The notes under the pieces were generated by a model. It was not told the DNA's origin. It saw only the letters and a list, made by a program, of their open reading frames with translations, and did no database searches. From the NCBI GenBank assembly GCA_018417955.1, contig JACTVC010000017.1:62001-126000 (forward strand): a DNA stretch of 64,000 nt, written 5' to 3'. The translations under genes were made by a program, and so were the position numbers. Within the stretch, counting starts at the first letter, position 1, and the number at the start of each line of letters is the position of its first letter. Of this stretch, positions 12,110 to 23,280 are shown one piece after another. This DNA comes from Laccaria trichodermophora. Taxonomy: Eukaryota; Basidiomycota; Agaricomycetes; Agaricales; Hydnangiaceae.

Positions 12110-12530
12110 CTCATTAAAAAAGTTTTAGTGTCTGCTTTTTTCATTACAGCAGTTTGTAGTGTCCGCTTTTTTTATTACAACAGTTTGTAGTGTCCGCTTT
12201 TTTATTAGAACAGTTTGTAGTGTCCACTTTTTTTATTACAACAGTTTGTAATGTCCGCTTTTTTCATTACAACAGTTTGTAGTGTCCGCTTTTTTTATTA
12301 CAACAGTTTGTAGTGTCTGCTTTTTTTATTACAACAGTTTGTAGTGTCCAATTTTTTTATTGCAACAGTTTGTAGCATCCGCTTTTTTCATTACAACAGC
12401 TTGTAGTGTCTGCTTTTTTTATTCCAACAGTTTCTAGTGTTCGCTCTTTTTATTACAACAGTTTCTAGTCTCTGCTTTTTTAGACTACAACAGTTTACAA
12501 TATCCACTTTTTAAGACTACTAAGTTTGTA
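12110..12530 (+). repeat. Array of ~30-bp units in left arm of A
   Basis: About twelve degenerate copies of ACAACAGTTTGTAGTGTCC followed by a T-rich spacer and ATT. Units vary by single substitutions and by T-tract length. The mirrored array lies at about 13085-13495. The same arrays occur in copy B (about 18627-19047 and 17662-18072). They could be subterminal transposase-binding repeats. Confidence 0.75.
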
Positions 12531-13084
12531 GTCTGCTTTTCCAATTTAGTTTGTGGGTATGGGTTTATGACATGTGAGATGAGTTGACTTTTGCCAATCA
12601 TGCCCAACTGTTGGCTTTCATACCAGTGGAGCCTGCACTGTGTTTTCAAGAACAACAGCTCTACTCATGGTCAACCTGGAAAAGATTCACCAGATTCCAG
12701 CTTGTATTCACCTGAGTAGACTAAGAACATAATAGGAATAGACAACCTTTCATTGTTCACTCCTAGTACTCTTGAATGGCTTTCAGTGAAGATTGGCTAG
12801 GATGAATGGTTGGACAGTGAAACCTTATCATAATTTGACTTGACAGAGAAGACCAATGAGAGACACTCATTATAGGACAGTAGCTACTGATATCAATAGA
12901 TGTTTGACTGAGTCCAGAGAGATGGGATAGTGGCTGGTCAGCTGAAAAGAGAGACAGGCACCACTGATGTGAAAGACAACAAGTTGGGCATGACTGGCAG
13001 AGTCAATTCATCTCACATGTCATAAACCCATACCTACTACAAACTAAATGTCAGAAAAGCAGACTACAAACTTAGTAGTCTTAA

Positions 13085-13495
13085 AGAGTGGATATTGTAA
13101 ACTGCTGTAGTCCAAAAAAGTGGATTCTACCCACTGTTGTAGTCCAAAAAAGGGAAGACTACAAACTGTCATAATCTAAAAAAACGGACACTAGAAACTG
13201 ATGTAGTCAAAAAAAGCAGACACTACAAACTGTTGCAATAAAAAAAGCAGACACTACAAACTGTTGTAATGAAAAAAGTGGACACTCAAACTGTTGCAAT
13301 AAAAATTGGACACTGCAAACTGTTGTAATAAAAAAAGCGAACACTACAAACTGTTGTAATGAAAAAAGCGGACATTACAAACTGTTGTAATAAAAAAAGT
13401 GGACACTACAAACTGTTCTAATAAAAAAGCGGACACTACAAACTGCTGTAATGAAAAAAGCAGACACTAAAACTTTTTTAATGAGAAAAGCGGAT
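13085..13495 (-). repeat. Array of ~30-bp units in right arm of A (inverted)
   Basis: Reverse-oriented counterpart of the left-arm array (unit read as GGACACTACAAACTGTTGT plus A-rich spacer). The number and order of variant units differ slightly from the left arm, so the two arms are not perfectly identical here. Confidence 0.7.
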
Positions 13496-14666
13496 TTTGT
13501 GGTGTATGTCCAACTCTTGAAGTCTGTCATAGCCCATTAGTAAACTTTGTAGTCTATGTCCAGCTCTTTGTAGTCTTTTGTAGTGCATTACTCATTTTTG
13601 TATTCTATGTCTGACTTTTGTAATCTATTGGTAAACCTATTGGTAAAATTTCTATTCTAGGTCTGACTTTTGTAGTCTACTAGTGTGCATGTCCCTTTTA
13701 GGCTATGCACCTTCCTTTTTGAGTCAATTTTTCTATAATATGATAATTGTAGCCCCTTTTCTTAGCTTTCTAAATATGTTAAAATTATATTGTTTGGTGT
13801 TGTTTTCCTGGAGAAAAAGACAAAAAGGTTGAAAAAAGCCGGTGCTGTAAAAATTCATTTGCCTCATATCTCCACAATGAGAGCACTTTAGAACATAATT
13901 CAAACAGATTCTGAAAGCTACAATTCAGGGCTATTAATTTTGTATTTTGACTATTTTAGGAAATTGGTCATGTGACCACCCTCCTGATGACCCATTGGAT
14001 GGACCCTGACAAGATGGCAAAGAAATATAGCCAGGCAGCCAATGAAATGGGAAAGAAATGGTGAAGAAATATTGCTAGGGAAACAATGAAATGGAAAAGA
14101 AATGGGAAAGAAATATGGCTAGGCAGCCAATGAAATGGGAAAGAAATGGCAAAGAAATATTGCTAGGGAGTCAATGAAATGGGAAAGAAATGGCAAAGAA
14201 ATATTGCTGGGGAAACAATGAAATGGAAAAGAAATGGGAAAGAAATATGGCTAGGCAGCCAATGAAATAGGAATGAAATGGCGAAGAAATATTGCTAGGG
14301 AAACAATGAAATGGAAAAGAAATATGAATGAAATGGGGAAGAAATATGGCTAGGCAGCCAATGAAATAGGAATGAAATTGCGAAGAAATATTGCTAGGGA
14401 AACAATGAAATAGAAAAAAAATATGGCCAGGCAACCAATGAAATGGAAAAGAAATATAGCCAGTCAGCCAATGAAATGGGAAAGAAATGGCAAAGAAATA
14501 TTGCTAGGGAAACAATGAGATATATATGAAATGGTCTGGGCCAAAAATGAAACATGTTTCATTAGATTTCCCCCATGTTTCTCATTTCATAAGACCACAG
14601 TGCCATTTACCAAAAAGTTGTGCAGGCACTTGACTGTATTTTATCATAAAAAGTGGTAGATACTAG

Positions 14667-14675
14667 TGTGACTGG
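14667..14675. repeat. 9-bp target duplication (inner copy, TGTGACTGG = CCAGTCACA inverted)
   Basis: Lies right of element A. Its direct partner CCAGTCACA is at 20230-20238, right of element B. Re-inverting the segment between the elements would place the two copies as direct repeats around B. Confidence 0.85.
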
Positions 14676-16481
14676 CGCCGCTATTTCACTGACGGCTTGG
14701 GTAGTAGCGGCCGCTGTCTCCATGGCCGATTTCTTGATGGGGCGTGGTCGGGGTTTCTGTGAAGGCGCGTTGCCAGGAGCGGATGCTGATTGGGCACGCT
14801 GGTTGACAGTGTCAGGTTCAACACTGACCGCCTTGTTTGTCTTGCCTGTGGGCGCAATCTTTGCCATTTCAGGTGCCTTGGTAGGTTTTTCAGCGCCATC
14901 GTCGTCACTGCTGTTTTCCACGTCTTTTGTGACCGCCTTGCCTTTCATAGCCTTAGTGGCCTTGGCCTTCGTCGGCTTTGTTGCTTTAGGCTTCGTAGCT
15001 TTTGCCGCAGTCGGAGCCTTGGATGTTGTACGTTCCTTTCCACCATCATCGTTGTCACTACTGAATTCTGCATCTGGTGCTGCTTCCTTTGCCGCTCGTT
15101 TCATTTGTGCTTTAGCGGTTGCTTTCTGCACCTTGAGTGGTTCGTCGTCGCTGTCAGAGACTGGATCGGGGATGGTACTCCCTTGCGGCGAGGTGGGAGG
15201 AGGCGGCGAGGTGGGAGGCGGTGGTGGCTTGGTTGCTTTGGGACCTTTGGTGTCGCATTGACCTCCAACGAAGAAGCGTTTGGCGCCAACCTTCGAGTCA
15301 TAGGGGGCCGGTTCACAGATAATTATGGGAATTTTGCCCGATTGCATTTCTAGTAGTAGATTAGATATCATGAGTAGATAAGAGGCCAAAGGGACTTACG
15401 TTCTTTACCCGCAGATTTCGCAGCAATCTTGCATCCAACAACTTCGAATGCCTCTGCGAGAACTCGAGTTTGGAATGTTCCTATGTCCTTGATCCCCTGG
15501 CACGAAACGCGGCCAGTTGTCTTCAGCTTTTGAGTGGGGAAGAGAACGCCGGTCGGCCAGCCCTCGATCTGGACACCATGCCTGACGAGCCACTTCGGGA
15601 GACCGCTCCAGGTAAGGTTGCCTCCAGCTGGAGGCTCGACTTTGATATTAGCTGTAGCCAATTAGTTACAGGAAGGAAAGCCAGATAAGTGAGACACTTA
15701 CTGAGGATCCTATCGATACCGTTTTTGATTATAGCTTTGGCCGCCTTGAAGGTGGCTGACGATGCGGTACTGGCAGATTGGTCATCTTCATCTTCGTCAA
15801 CGAACTCGTAGTCTGAGCTTGGGTCATCGGGCAGTGGAGTCAAGGGGCCGTCGTCATCTTTGTACTCCGTTTTTGATTTTTGGTTCCGTCCAAACTTTTT
15901 CGGTGAGATGGAGATATCTGGACACTCCTTCAAGGTGGCGATGATGGATTCTGAAAGCTGTTCGGCAATAACGTTGCTACTCACAGTAGTTCAGCACACG
16001 GAAAAGTCATGGAAGGCGGCGATGCTTACCAAACATGGTTGCGGAAGAGACCCGAAAATGAGTCATGGTCGATACACAAGCGGTCCTTCAAAAACTGCAA
16101 AGAATGATTAGTGACAGACAGTGTTAAAGGGGGTGAAAAGTACTGACTGTCTCGGCACCAGGACTCGCATATACCTTGCACAGCCCAGCATCTTCATGCA
16201 CGCAATTGCCGACTGTCACTATCAGCGTCTCGAAGCCGGATAAATTCGAAGCGTTGAGGGCGAGTGAGCAGAGTCCGCTCGTGTGGGTGTTGAATCGGCA
16301 GTTGCGCAATTGGATGGTTGTAAGGGTCTTCTTTGAGTTTATGAGCTCAGTATGGGTCTTGAGTATTTCGAGCCAGTTAGGTTGATTCTCCTTGAAAGCT
16401 GCATAACATTTGGCGCCTGATAGATTTGAAGTTCAAGACGACCACGAACACCCAAGAAAGTTTAGTCACTTACAGTTGGCA

Positions 16482-16490
16482 GTCGGATCA
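16482..16490. repeat. 9-bp target duplication (inner copy, GTCGGATCA = TGATCCGAC inverted)
   Basis: Lies left of element B. It matches the duplication left of element A after reversal, so A would be flanked by direct TGATCCGAC copies in the ancestral order. Confidence 0.85.
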
Positions 16491-19400
16491 CTAGTATCTA
16501 CCACTTTTTATGATAAAATACAGTCAAGTGCCTGCACAACTTTTTGGTAAATGGCACTGTGGTCTTATGAAATGAGAAACATGGGGGAAATCTAATGAAA
16601 CATGTTTCATTTTTGGCCCAGACCATTTCATATATATCTCATTGTTTCCCTAGCAATATTTCTTTGCCATTTCTTTCCCATTTCATTGGCTGACTGGCTA
16701 TATTTCTTTTCCATTTCATTGGTTGCCTGGCCATATTTTTTTTCTATTTCATTGTTTCCCTAGCAATATTTCTTCGCAATTTCATTCCTATTTCATTGGC
16801 TGCCTAGCCATATTTCTTCCCCATTTCATTCATATTTCTTTTCCATTTCATTGTTTCCCTAGCAATATTTCTTCGCCATTTCATTCCTATTTCATTGGCT
16901 GCCTAGCCATATTTCTTTCCCATTTCTTTTCCATTTCATTGTTTCCCCAGCAATATTTCTTTGCCATTTCTTTCCCATTTCATTGACTCCCTAGCAATAT
17001 TTCTTTGCCATTTCTTTCCCATTTCATTGGCTGCCTAGCCATATTTCTTTCCCATTTCTTTTCCATTTCATTGTTTCCCTAGCAATATTTCTTCACCATT
17101 TCTTTCCCATTTCATTGGCTGCCTGGCTATATTTCTTTGCCATCTTGTCAGGGTCCATCCAATGGGTCATCAGGAGGGTGGTCACATGACCAATTTCCTA
17201 AAATAGTCAAAATACAAAATTAATAGCCCTGAATTGTAGCTTTCAGAATCTGTTTGAATTATGTTCTAAAGTGCTCTCATTGTGGAGATATGAGGCAAAT
17301 GAATTTTTACAGCACCGGCTTTTTTCAACCTTTTTGTCTTTTTCTCCAGGAAAACAACACCAAACAATATAATTTTAACATATTTAGAAAGCTAAGAAAA
17401 GGGGCTACAATTATCATATTATAGAAAAATTGACTCAAAAAGGAAGGTGCATAGCCTAAAAGGGACATGCACACTAGTAGACTACAAAAGTCAGACCTAG
17501 AATAGAAATTTTACCAATAGGTTTACCAATAGATTACAAAAGTCAGACATAGAATACAAAAATGAGTAATGCACTACAAAAGACTACAAAGAGCTGGACA
17601 TAGACTACAAAGTTTACTAATGGGCTATGACAGACTTCAAGAGTTGGACATACACCACAAAATCCGCTTTTCTCATTAAAAAAGTTTTAGTGTCTGCTTT
17701 TTTCATTACAGCAGTTTGTAGTGTCCGCTTTTTTATTAGAACAGTTTGTAGTGTCCACTTTTTTTATTACAACAGTTTGTAATGTCCGCTTTTTTCATTA
17801 CAACAGTTTGTAGTGTTCGCTTTTTTTATTACAACAGTTTGCAGTGTCCAATTTTTATTGCAACAGTTTGAGTGTCCACTTTTTTCATTACAACAGTTTG
17901 TAGTGTCTGCTTTTTTTATTGCAACAGTTTGTAGTGTCTGCTTTTTTTGACTACATCAGTTTCTAGTGTCCGTTTTTTTAGATTATGACAGTTTGTAGTC
18001 TTCCCTTTTTTGGACTACAACAGTGGGTAGAATCCACTTTTTTGGACTACAGCAGTTTACAATATCCACTCTTTAAGACTACTAAGTTTGTAGTCTGCTT
18101 TTCTGACATTTAGTTTGTAGTAGGTATGGGTTTATGACATGTGAGATGAATTGACTCTGCCAGTCATGCCCAACTTGTTGTCTTTCACATCAGTGGTGCC
18201 TGTCTCTCTTTTCAGCTGACCAGCCACTATCCCATCTCTCTGGACTCAGTCAAACATCTATTGATATCAGTAGCTACTGTCCTATAATGAGTGTCTCTCA
18301 TTGGTCTTCTCTGTCAAGTCAAATTATGATAAGGTTTCACTGTCCAACCATTCATCCTAGCCAATCTTCACTGAAAGCCATTCAAGAGTACTAGGAGTGA
18401 ACAATGAAAGGTTGTCTATTCCTATTATGTTCTTAGTCTACTCAGGTGAATACAAGCTGGAATCTGGTGAATCTTTTCCAGGTTGACCATGAGTAGAGCT
18501 GTTGTTCTTGAAAACACAGTGCAGGCTCCACTGGTATGAAAGCCAACAGTTGGGCATGATTGGCAAAAGTCAACTCATCTCACATGTCATAAACCCATAC
18601 CCACAAACTAAATTGGAAAAGCAGACTACAAACTTAGTAGTCTTAAAAAGTGGATATTGTAAACTGTTGTAGTCTAAAAAAGCAGAGACTAGAAACTGTT
18701 GTAATAAAAAGAGCGAACACTAGAAACTGTTGGAATAAAAAAAGCAGACACTACAAGCTGTTGTAATGAAAAAAGCGGATGCTACAAACTGTTGCAATAA
18801 AAAAATTGGACACTACAAACTGTTGTAATAAAAAAAGCAGACACTACAAACTGTTGTAATAAAAAAAGCGGACACTACAAACTGTTGTAATGAAAAAAGC
18901 GGACATTACAAACTGTTGTAATAAAAAAAGTGGACACTACAAACTGTTCTAATAAAAAAGCGGACACTACAAACTGTTGTAATAAAAAAAGCGGACACTA
19001 CAAACTGCTGTAATGAAAAAAGCAGACACTAAAACTTTTTTAATGAGAAAAGCGGATTTTGTGGTGTATGTCCAACTCTTGAAGTCTGTCATAGCCCATT
19101 AGTAAACTTTGTAGTCTATGTCCAGCTCTTTGTAGTCTTTTGTAGTGCATTACTCATTTTTGTATTCTATGTCTGACTTTTGTAATCTATTGGTAAACCT
19201 ATTGGTAAAATTTCTATTCTAGGTCTGACTTTTGTAGTCTACTAGTGTGCATGTCCCTTTTAGGCTATGCACCTTCCTTTTTGAGTCAATTTTTCTATAA
19301 TATGATAATTGTAGCCCCTTTTCTTAGCTTTCTAAATATGTTAAAATTATATTGTTTGGTGTTGTTTTCCTGGAGAAAAAGACAAAAAGGTTGAAAAAAG

Positions 19401-20229
19401 CCGGTGCTGTAAAAATTCATTTGCCTCATATCTCCACAATGAGAGCACTTTAGAACATAATTCAAACAGATTCTGAAAGCTACAATTCAGGGCTATTAAT
19501 TTTGTATTTTGACTATTTTAGGAAATTGGTCATGTGACCACCCTCCTGATGACCCATTGGATGGACCCTGACAAGATGGCAAAGAAATATAGCCAGGCAG
19601 CCAATGAAATGGGAAAGAAATGGTGAAGAAATATTGCTAGGGAAACAATGAAATGGAAAAGAAATGGGAAAGAAATATGGCTAGGCAGCCAATGAAATGG
19701 GAAAGAAATGGCAAAGAAATATTGCTAGGGAGTCAATGAAATGGGAAAGAAATGGCAAAGAAATATTGCTGGGGAAACAATGAAATGGAAAAGAAATGGG
19801 AAAGAAATATGGCTAGGCAGCCAATGAAATAGGAATGAAATGGCGAAGAAATATTGCTAGGGAAACAATGAAATGGAAAAGAAATATGAATGAAATGGGG
19901 AAGAAATATGGCTAGGCAGCCAATGAAATAGGAATGAAATTGCGAAGAAATATTGCTAGGGAAACAATGAAATAGAAAAAAAATATGGCCAGGCAACCAA
20001 TGAAATGGAAAAGAAATATAGCCAGTCAGCCAATGAAATGGGAAAGAAATGGCAAAGAAATATTGCTAGGGAAACAATGAGATATATATGAAATGGTCTG
20101 GGCCAAAAATGAAACATGTTTCATTAGATTTCCCCCATGTTTCTCATTTCATAAGACCACAGTGCCATTTACCAAAAAGTTGTGCAGGCACTTGACTGTA
20201 TTTTATCATAAAAGTGGTAGCTACCACTC
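16491..20229 (-). mobile_element. Foldback element copy B (3,739 bp), inverted relative to A
   Basis: Starts CTAGTATCTACCAC and ends GGTAGCTACCACTC, that is, element A read backwards. The length is the same as A to the base. The arms are about 16500-18198 and 18525-20220 around the loop 18199-18524, whose sequence is the reverse complement of A's loop. The diagnostic variants in the ~30-bp array appear in the same order. Such identity means two recent insertions, gene conversion between the copies, or an assembly duplication. It has no coding capacity for a transposase. Confidence 0.9.
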
Positions 20230-20238
20230 CCAGTCACA
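20230..20238. repeat. 9-bp target duplication CCAGTCACA (outer copy)
   Basis: Immediately right of element B; partner at 14667-14675 in inverted orientation. Confidence 0.85.
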
Positions 20239-21264
20239 CGCCCTGCGAGTGTCGCTCCCCAACGTGCTCATCCCCAAGCTACTCCAGCAGTCAGTGGGAT
20301 AGATGCACCAGTCACGCGCCCCCCGAGCGCTGCACCACAACTACTGACGGGACCAGCCACACGCCCCATGATTGCCACTCCTCAACTACTGACAGGACCA
20401 GCCACACGCCCTACGGGTGCTGCTCCGCAACTACAGACACAGGATCCAGTCCCAGGCGGTCATCAAAGGGGCCATGTGATCCCCCCCCGCTCAACGCGAC
20501 CCATGGATGACCGGGAACGCAATATTGGGCCTCCACCAGTGCCCAATATGTCAACACGGCCCCGACCACCATACTCTTGACCACCAGCACCAAACGCGTC
20601 TCGACCGCCACCACCGAATGACTCTCGACCACCACCAGCGCTGAACATGCTGTCTCGTCCACCTGGTCCCAACATGGCTTCACGACCACCAATGCCAACG
20701 TCTGCTCGGCCACCTGCACCAAACCCACCTCCTCAATCACATGTTGCTCCGAAACGCTCAGTGGAGGCGGATGCAGACACAAACGTCCACAAGCGCCTGA
20801 GAAACAACTCGGGTTTTGCAACCATTCGGGGAAGTCCACCTGACGATGAAACCCAGGAGTACAACAGCAACAACCCTTACCCGGCACCACGCCGTCCTCG
20901 TCGAATGCAACCGCCACACCAGCCAGAAGAGGGTCGTAACTGGAACGGCTCTCACCACCACGAGAATCAGGGTTATGATCGGGTTCGTCGAGATGACAGC
21001 CATCAGTGGGCGCACAGTCGCGCCCCTTCGCGCGGTCACCAGTCTCAGTACCGAGATCAACAACACGATCGGGCGTATTATGAGCGAGAGGACAGTGCGC
21101 CGCCCCAAGAGTACCCCTACCAGCATGAAGACGAACAACACTATAGTCAGCAGGGGGGTTGTTACCCACCACACCAGCATCCCATCCCCTCTATACCAGA
21201 GCATAACGAGGACGCTTATGGTAATGCTGCCGATGCTTACGACGACGCTCACTATGAGTATTAA
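20230..21264 (+). pseudogene. Split host gene, piece 3 of 3 (C-terminal exon)
   Basis: Continues piece 2 in frame through the 9-bp duplication (APVT then RPASVAPQ). It is Pro/Arg-rich, with degenerate peptide repeats of the type NxxSRPPxP, then a basic region (KRSVEADADTNVHKRLRNN) and a His/Tyr/Gln-rich tail ending AYDDAHYEY at the stop 21262-21264. One repeat unit reads TCT TGA where its neighbours read TCT CGA, giving a premature stop at 20578-20580. With this stop, the one in piece 1 and the inversion, the gene cannot make a full protein in the form shown here. Confidence 0.72.
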
Positions 21265-22280
21265 GATGAGCCGACATCCAATATCGAGTGCCATCCGTAT
21301 TAAGCTCCCTCCACTCTCGCGGTGTGGCACCATGACGACTTCTTGAACCAACGACGATCTTGAACCGACCGGCATTTACTGACATCTTGCACCATATTGA
21401 TTTCCCTCTTGTTTTGCTCACGAATCTTGCACTGCTCGCCCCGTCGTATTGTACTCTCTGTCAATTTGATAGCTTGATCGTTCGTAGACTGCTCAATAAA
21501 TCATTTGACAAAAAAAAACATGTGAAACGAGCCGAGAAATATACAATGACGTTAAAAAAATAGCGAATGTGCCCGAGAATTACACAATGGGATTAGAAAG
21601 ACATAGCCAGCAAAATCTAGGAAGTACCAAAGACAGACATTACTCAACACGTTCAGATATACCGCGTGGAAACGTTGACAAGAGGAAGTGCAAGTGCCAG
21701 CCACTCAAGGGAGTGCAAGTGCTAGCCACTCCCACTCAGTCGCACCCACTCGCACTCGCCGTAGCCACTTCCACTCGTATTGGCACTGAGATCTGCCACT
21801 CGATGATTTTCTCGATTAGGATTTAGCGGCGAGTGCGAAGAGTGCCTATGACCTCGGAGGCCAATTCCCGATTGACAAAGAATGGGCCTTTGAGGTTTCA
21901 CGTGACGTCCAAACGTCATGCCAAGGGTGGCGAGGGTCGGCGACATCATGAATGCATAAGTCTCGTCCCTGATCAACTCATGCATAAACACCTACTAATT
22001 CGCCTTTGTTGCTGGCTAGAATCATTTGATTGGACGGCGTCGTGGTTGTTTGATGTTTGGGAGATGCTTTCGGCTTGGGGGTTCGACATGTTGGTAAGTT
22101 GTATATTTCCCTTTCCTTTCCGACCTGTTACTCATACGCTATGCATTGCAGTGACCTCCGATGGTGTTTTCCTATCATATCTTCAACCCAGTGTACCATT
22201 ACTAGCAGTAGCGCACTGTAACCTGTTGTCCTGTGATACGAGCAATATATAATGTTTTTTATCAGAATCACTTCAATATT
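21265..22280. other. Non-coding stretch with a CACTC/GAGTG-rich cluster
   Basis: No gene is supported. Between about 21685 and 21855 the words CACTC, GAGTG, GTGCAAGTGC and AGCCACT recur many times in both orientations, for example GTGCAAGTGCCAGCCACTC followed by GTGCAAGTGCTAGCCACTC. A short A-tract near 21510 follows the split gene and could mark its 3' end region. Confidence 0.4.
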
Positions 22281-23032
22281 GGTTAAATGGGTGACTTTCC
22301 GTAACACAAATTCTCTAGATTTGAATAAATCGACGAGATCTAGGGTCCTTTGCCGGGATGCCGAGTCTTGTAAGGGTTCAACTTTGATGGAGTCCCTGGT
22401 TGGAACCCAGTTACAAACCTTAATCTATTCAGAGGGTACGGACCCCTCGAACAGATTTCAAACGCACGAATAAACCCTGCCAAGAGGAAACCTTTCCTTC
22501 TCGGGCGCGTTTACTTCCCACCCGGCTTAGTCAGCTCTACCTCATCAGGCTATCCCCCATGCAATTCTCCTACGGCTGAGGACATTCTGCCCTCTCTGGT
22601 TGCAGTTTTATACCACTACAGAGTTCATTAGCAGTAGAAATTTATTGTGGATACAAAATTCCCTCCCTGAACATGTTTTTCCCTCCACAAACACTCTTCT
22701 CAACACCAACTCACTGGACCATGGTCCTTTTCAGCTCATTTGACATTTCCTGGGCTTCGTTTTTTGGGTGGCCTTACTTGTTGGCTGAGTGTATCAAGTG
22801 TCAGCTATGATAGACCCAACCATGGGCCTGCATGACCACAAAGTAGCCCAGATGGGAGGGAAGTGAGTTTATTGGAGGCAAGGAAATAAATCTAATAGAA
22901 TCTAATCAGTTGGCGTTACGGTTTATTCACTCCAACAAACTGTCGTGTGAAGTTCTCGTTTCAAACTCCGATAAGGGTCAGATTTATTCATTTTTATAAA
23001 TTTGAGTTACGGAAAGTCACCCAATATCAACC
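22281..23032. mobile_element. TIR element (MITE-like, about 750 bp)
   Basis: Inverted ends pair TGGGTGACTTTCCGTAAC (about 22288) with GTTACGGAAAGTCACCCA (ending about 23023), and the pairing continues inward over CAAATT and GAATAAATC. Weaker pairing of GGTTAAA with TATCAACC may extend the TIR outward. The inside is non-coding. I could not settle a target duplication, so family assignment is open. Confidence 0.65.
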
Positions 23033-23280
23033 ATCACTCAAGTTAAAACTAACCAATGATTGGTTGAAATCCTTTGGTTGAATTCAACCTTTGGTTAGTT
23101 GAAATTGACCGGTATAACAGCCTCAGAAACCTTAGGTTGAAAACGGCCATTGTAGGTTGTTAATCAACCAAAGTGACCCAGGTTGATCACCAACCTAAGG
23201 GTGATGAAAATCAACCTAAAAAGCGGTTGAATACGATCTATACTAGGTTGAAAACTTAGGTTGAACTTCAACCAGCGTGA
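23033..23280. repeat. GGTTGA/TCAACC-dense segment
   Basis: About a dozen copies of GGTTGA or its complement TCAACC lie in 250 bp in both orientations, several as close pairs such as GGTTGAATTCAACC. It adjoins the TIR element and may be another small foldback sequence. The stretch from 23280 to the ALDH start shows nothing further. Confidence 0.5.

Larger units (their letters stand above)
10928..14666 (+). mobile_element. Foldback element copy A (3,739 bp, non-autonomous, possibly Mutator-like)
   Basis: The element begins GAGTGGTAGCTACCACTTTT and ends AAAGTGGTAGATACTAG. It is almost entirely a palindrome. The left arm (about 10937-12632) is mirrored by the right arm (about 12959-14657), around a loop of about 326 bp (12633-12958). 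The shared terminal core is CTACCACTTTT(T)ATGATAAAATAC. Outer parts of the arms repeat ATTTCATTG, CCTAGC and ATATTTCTT words; inner parts carry a tandem array of about 30 bp. The loop and arms hold no transposase; the only ORFs are 87-codon low-complexity frames mirrored in both arms. The 9-bp duplication and very long TIRs suggest a Mutator-like non-autonomous element, but this is inference. The copy is the exact reverse complement of copy B wherever I compared them, including total length. Confidence 0.9.
14667..16490 (-). pseudogene. Split host gene, piece 2 of 3 (inverted middle exons)
   Basis: Read on the minus strand from 16490, this continues piece 1 in frame. Exon boundaries by eye: 16490-16474, 16416-16148, 16094-16030, 15976-15702, 15651-15400, then 15349 down to 14667. 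Introns are 49-57 nt with GTAAGT/GTCAGT/GTAAGC donors and CAG/TAG acceptors, and every junction keeps the frame. Residues include CYAAFKENQPNWLEIL, SGFETLIVTVGNCVHEDAGL, DRLCIDHDSFSG and GVQIEGWPTGVLFP, followed by a Lys/Ala/Pro-rich tail (KATKPTKAKATK). The last codons APVT match the duplication CCAGTCACA and run on in frame into piece 3. The segment has no promoter of its own in this orientation. Confidence 0.75.

Noticed and set aside
12110..12530. Regular ~30-bp array as a CRISPR
   Set aside because: Units are contiguous and degenerate with T-tract spacers inside a eukaryotic foldback element; there are no unique spacers or cas genes.
14653..15353. Plus-strand ORFs opposite the inverted exons
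   Set aside because: Antisense shadows of the Lys/Ala/Pro-rich exon of the split gene; the minus strand has the splice sites and frame continuity.
11161..19996. Four identical 87-codon ORFs (11161-11424, 14171-14434, 16723-16986, 19733-19996)
   Set aside because: They are Phe/Ser/His low-complexity translations of the repetitive arms, mirrored by the palindrome; nothing suggests a protein.
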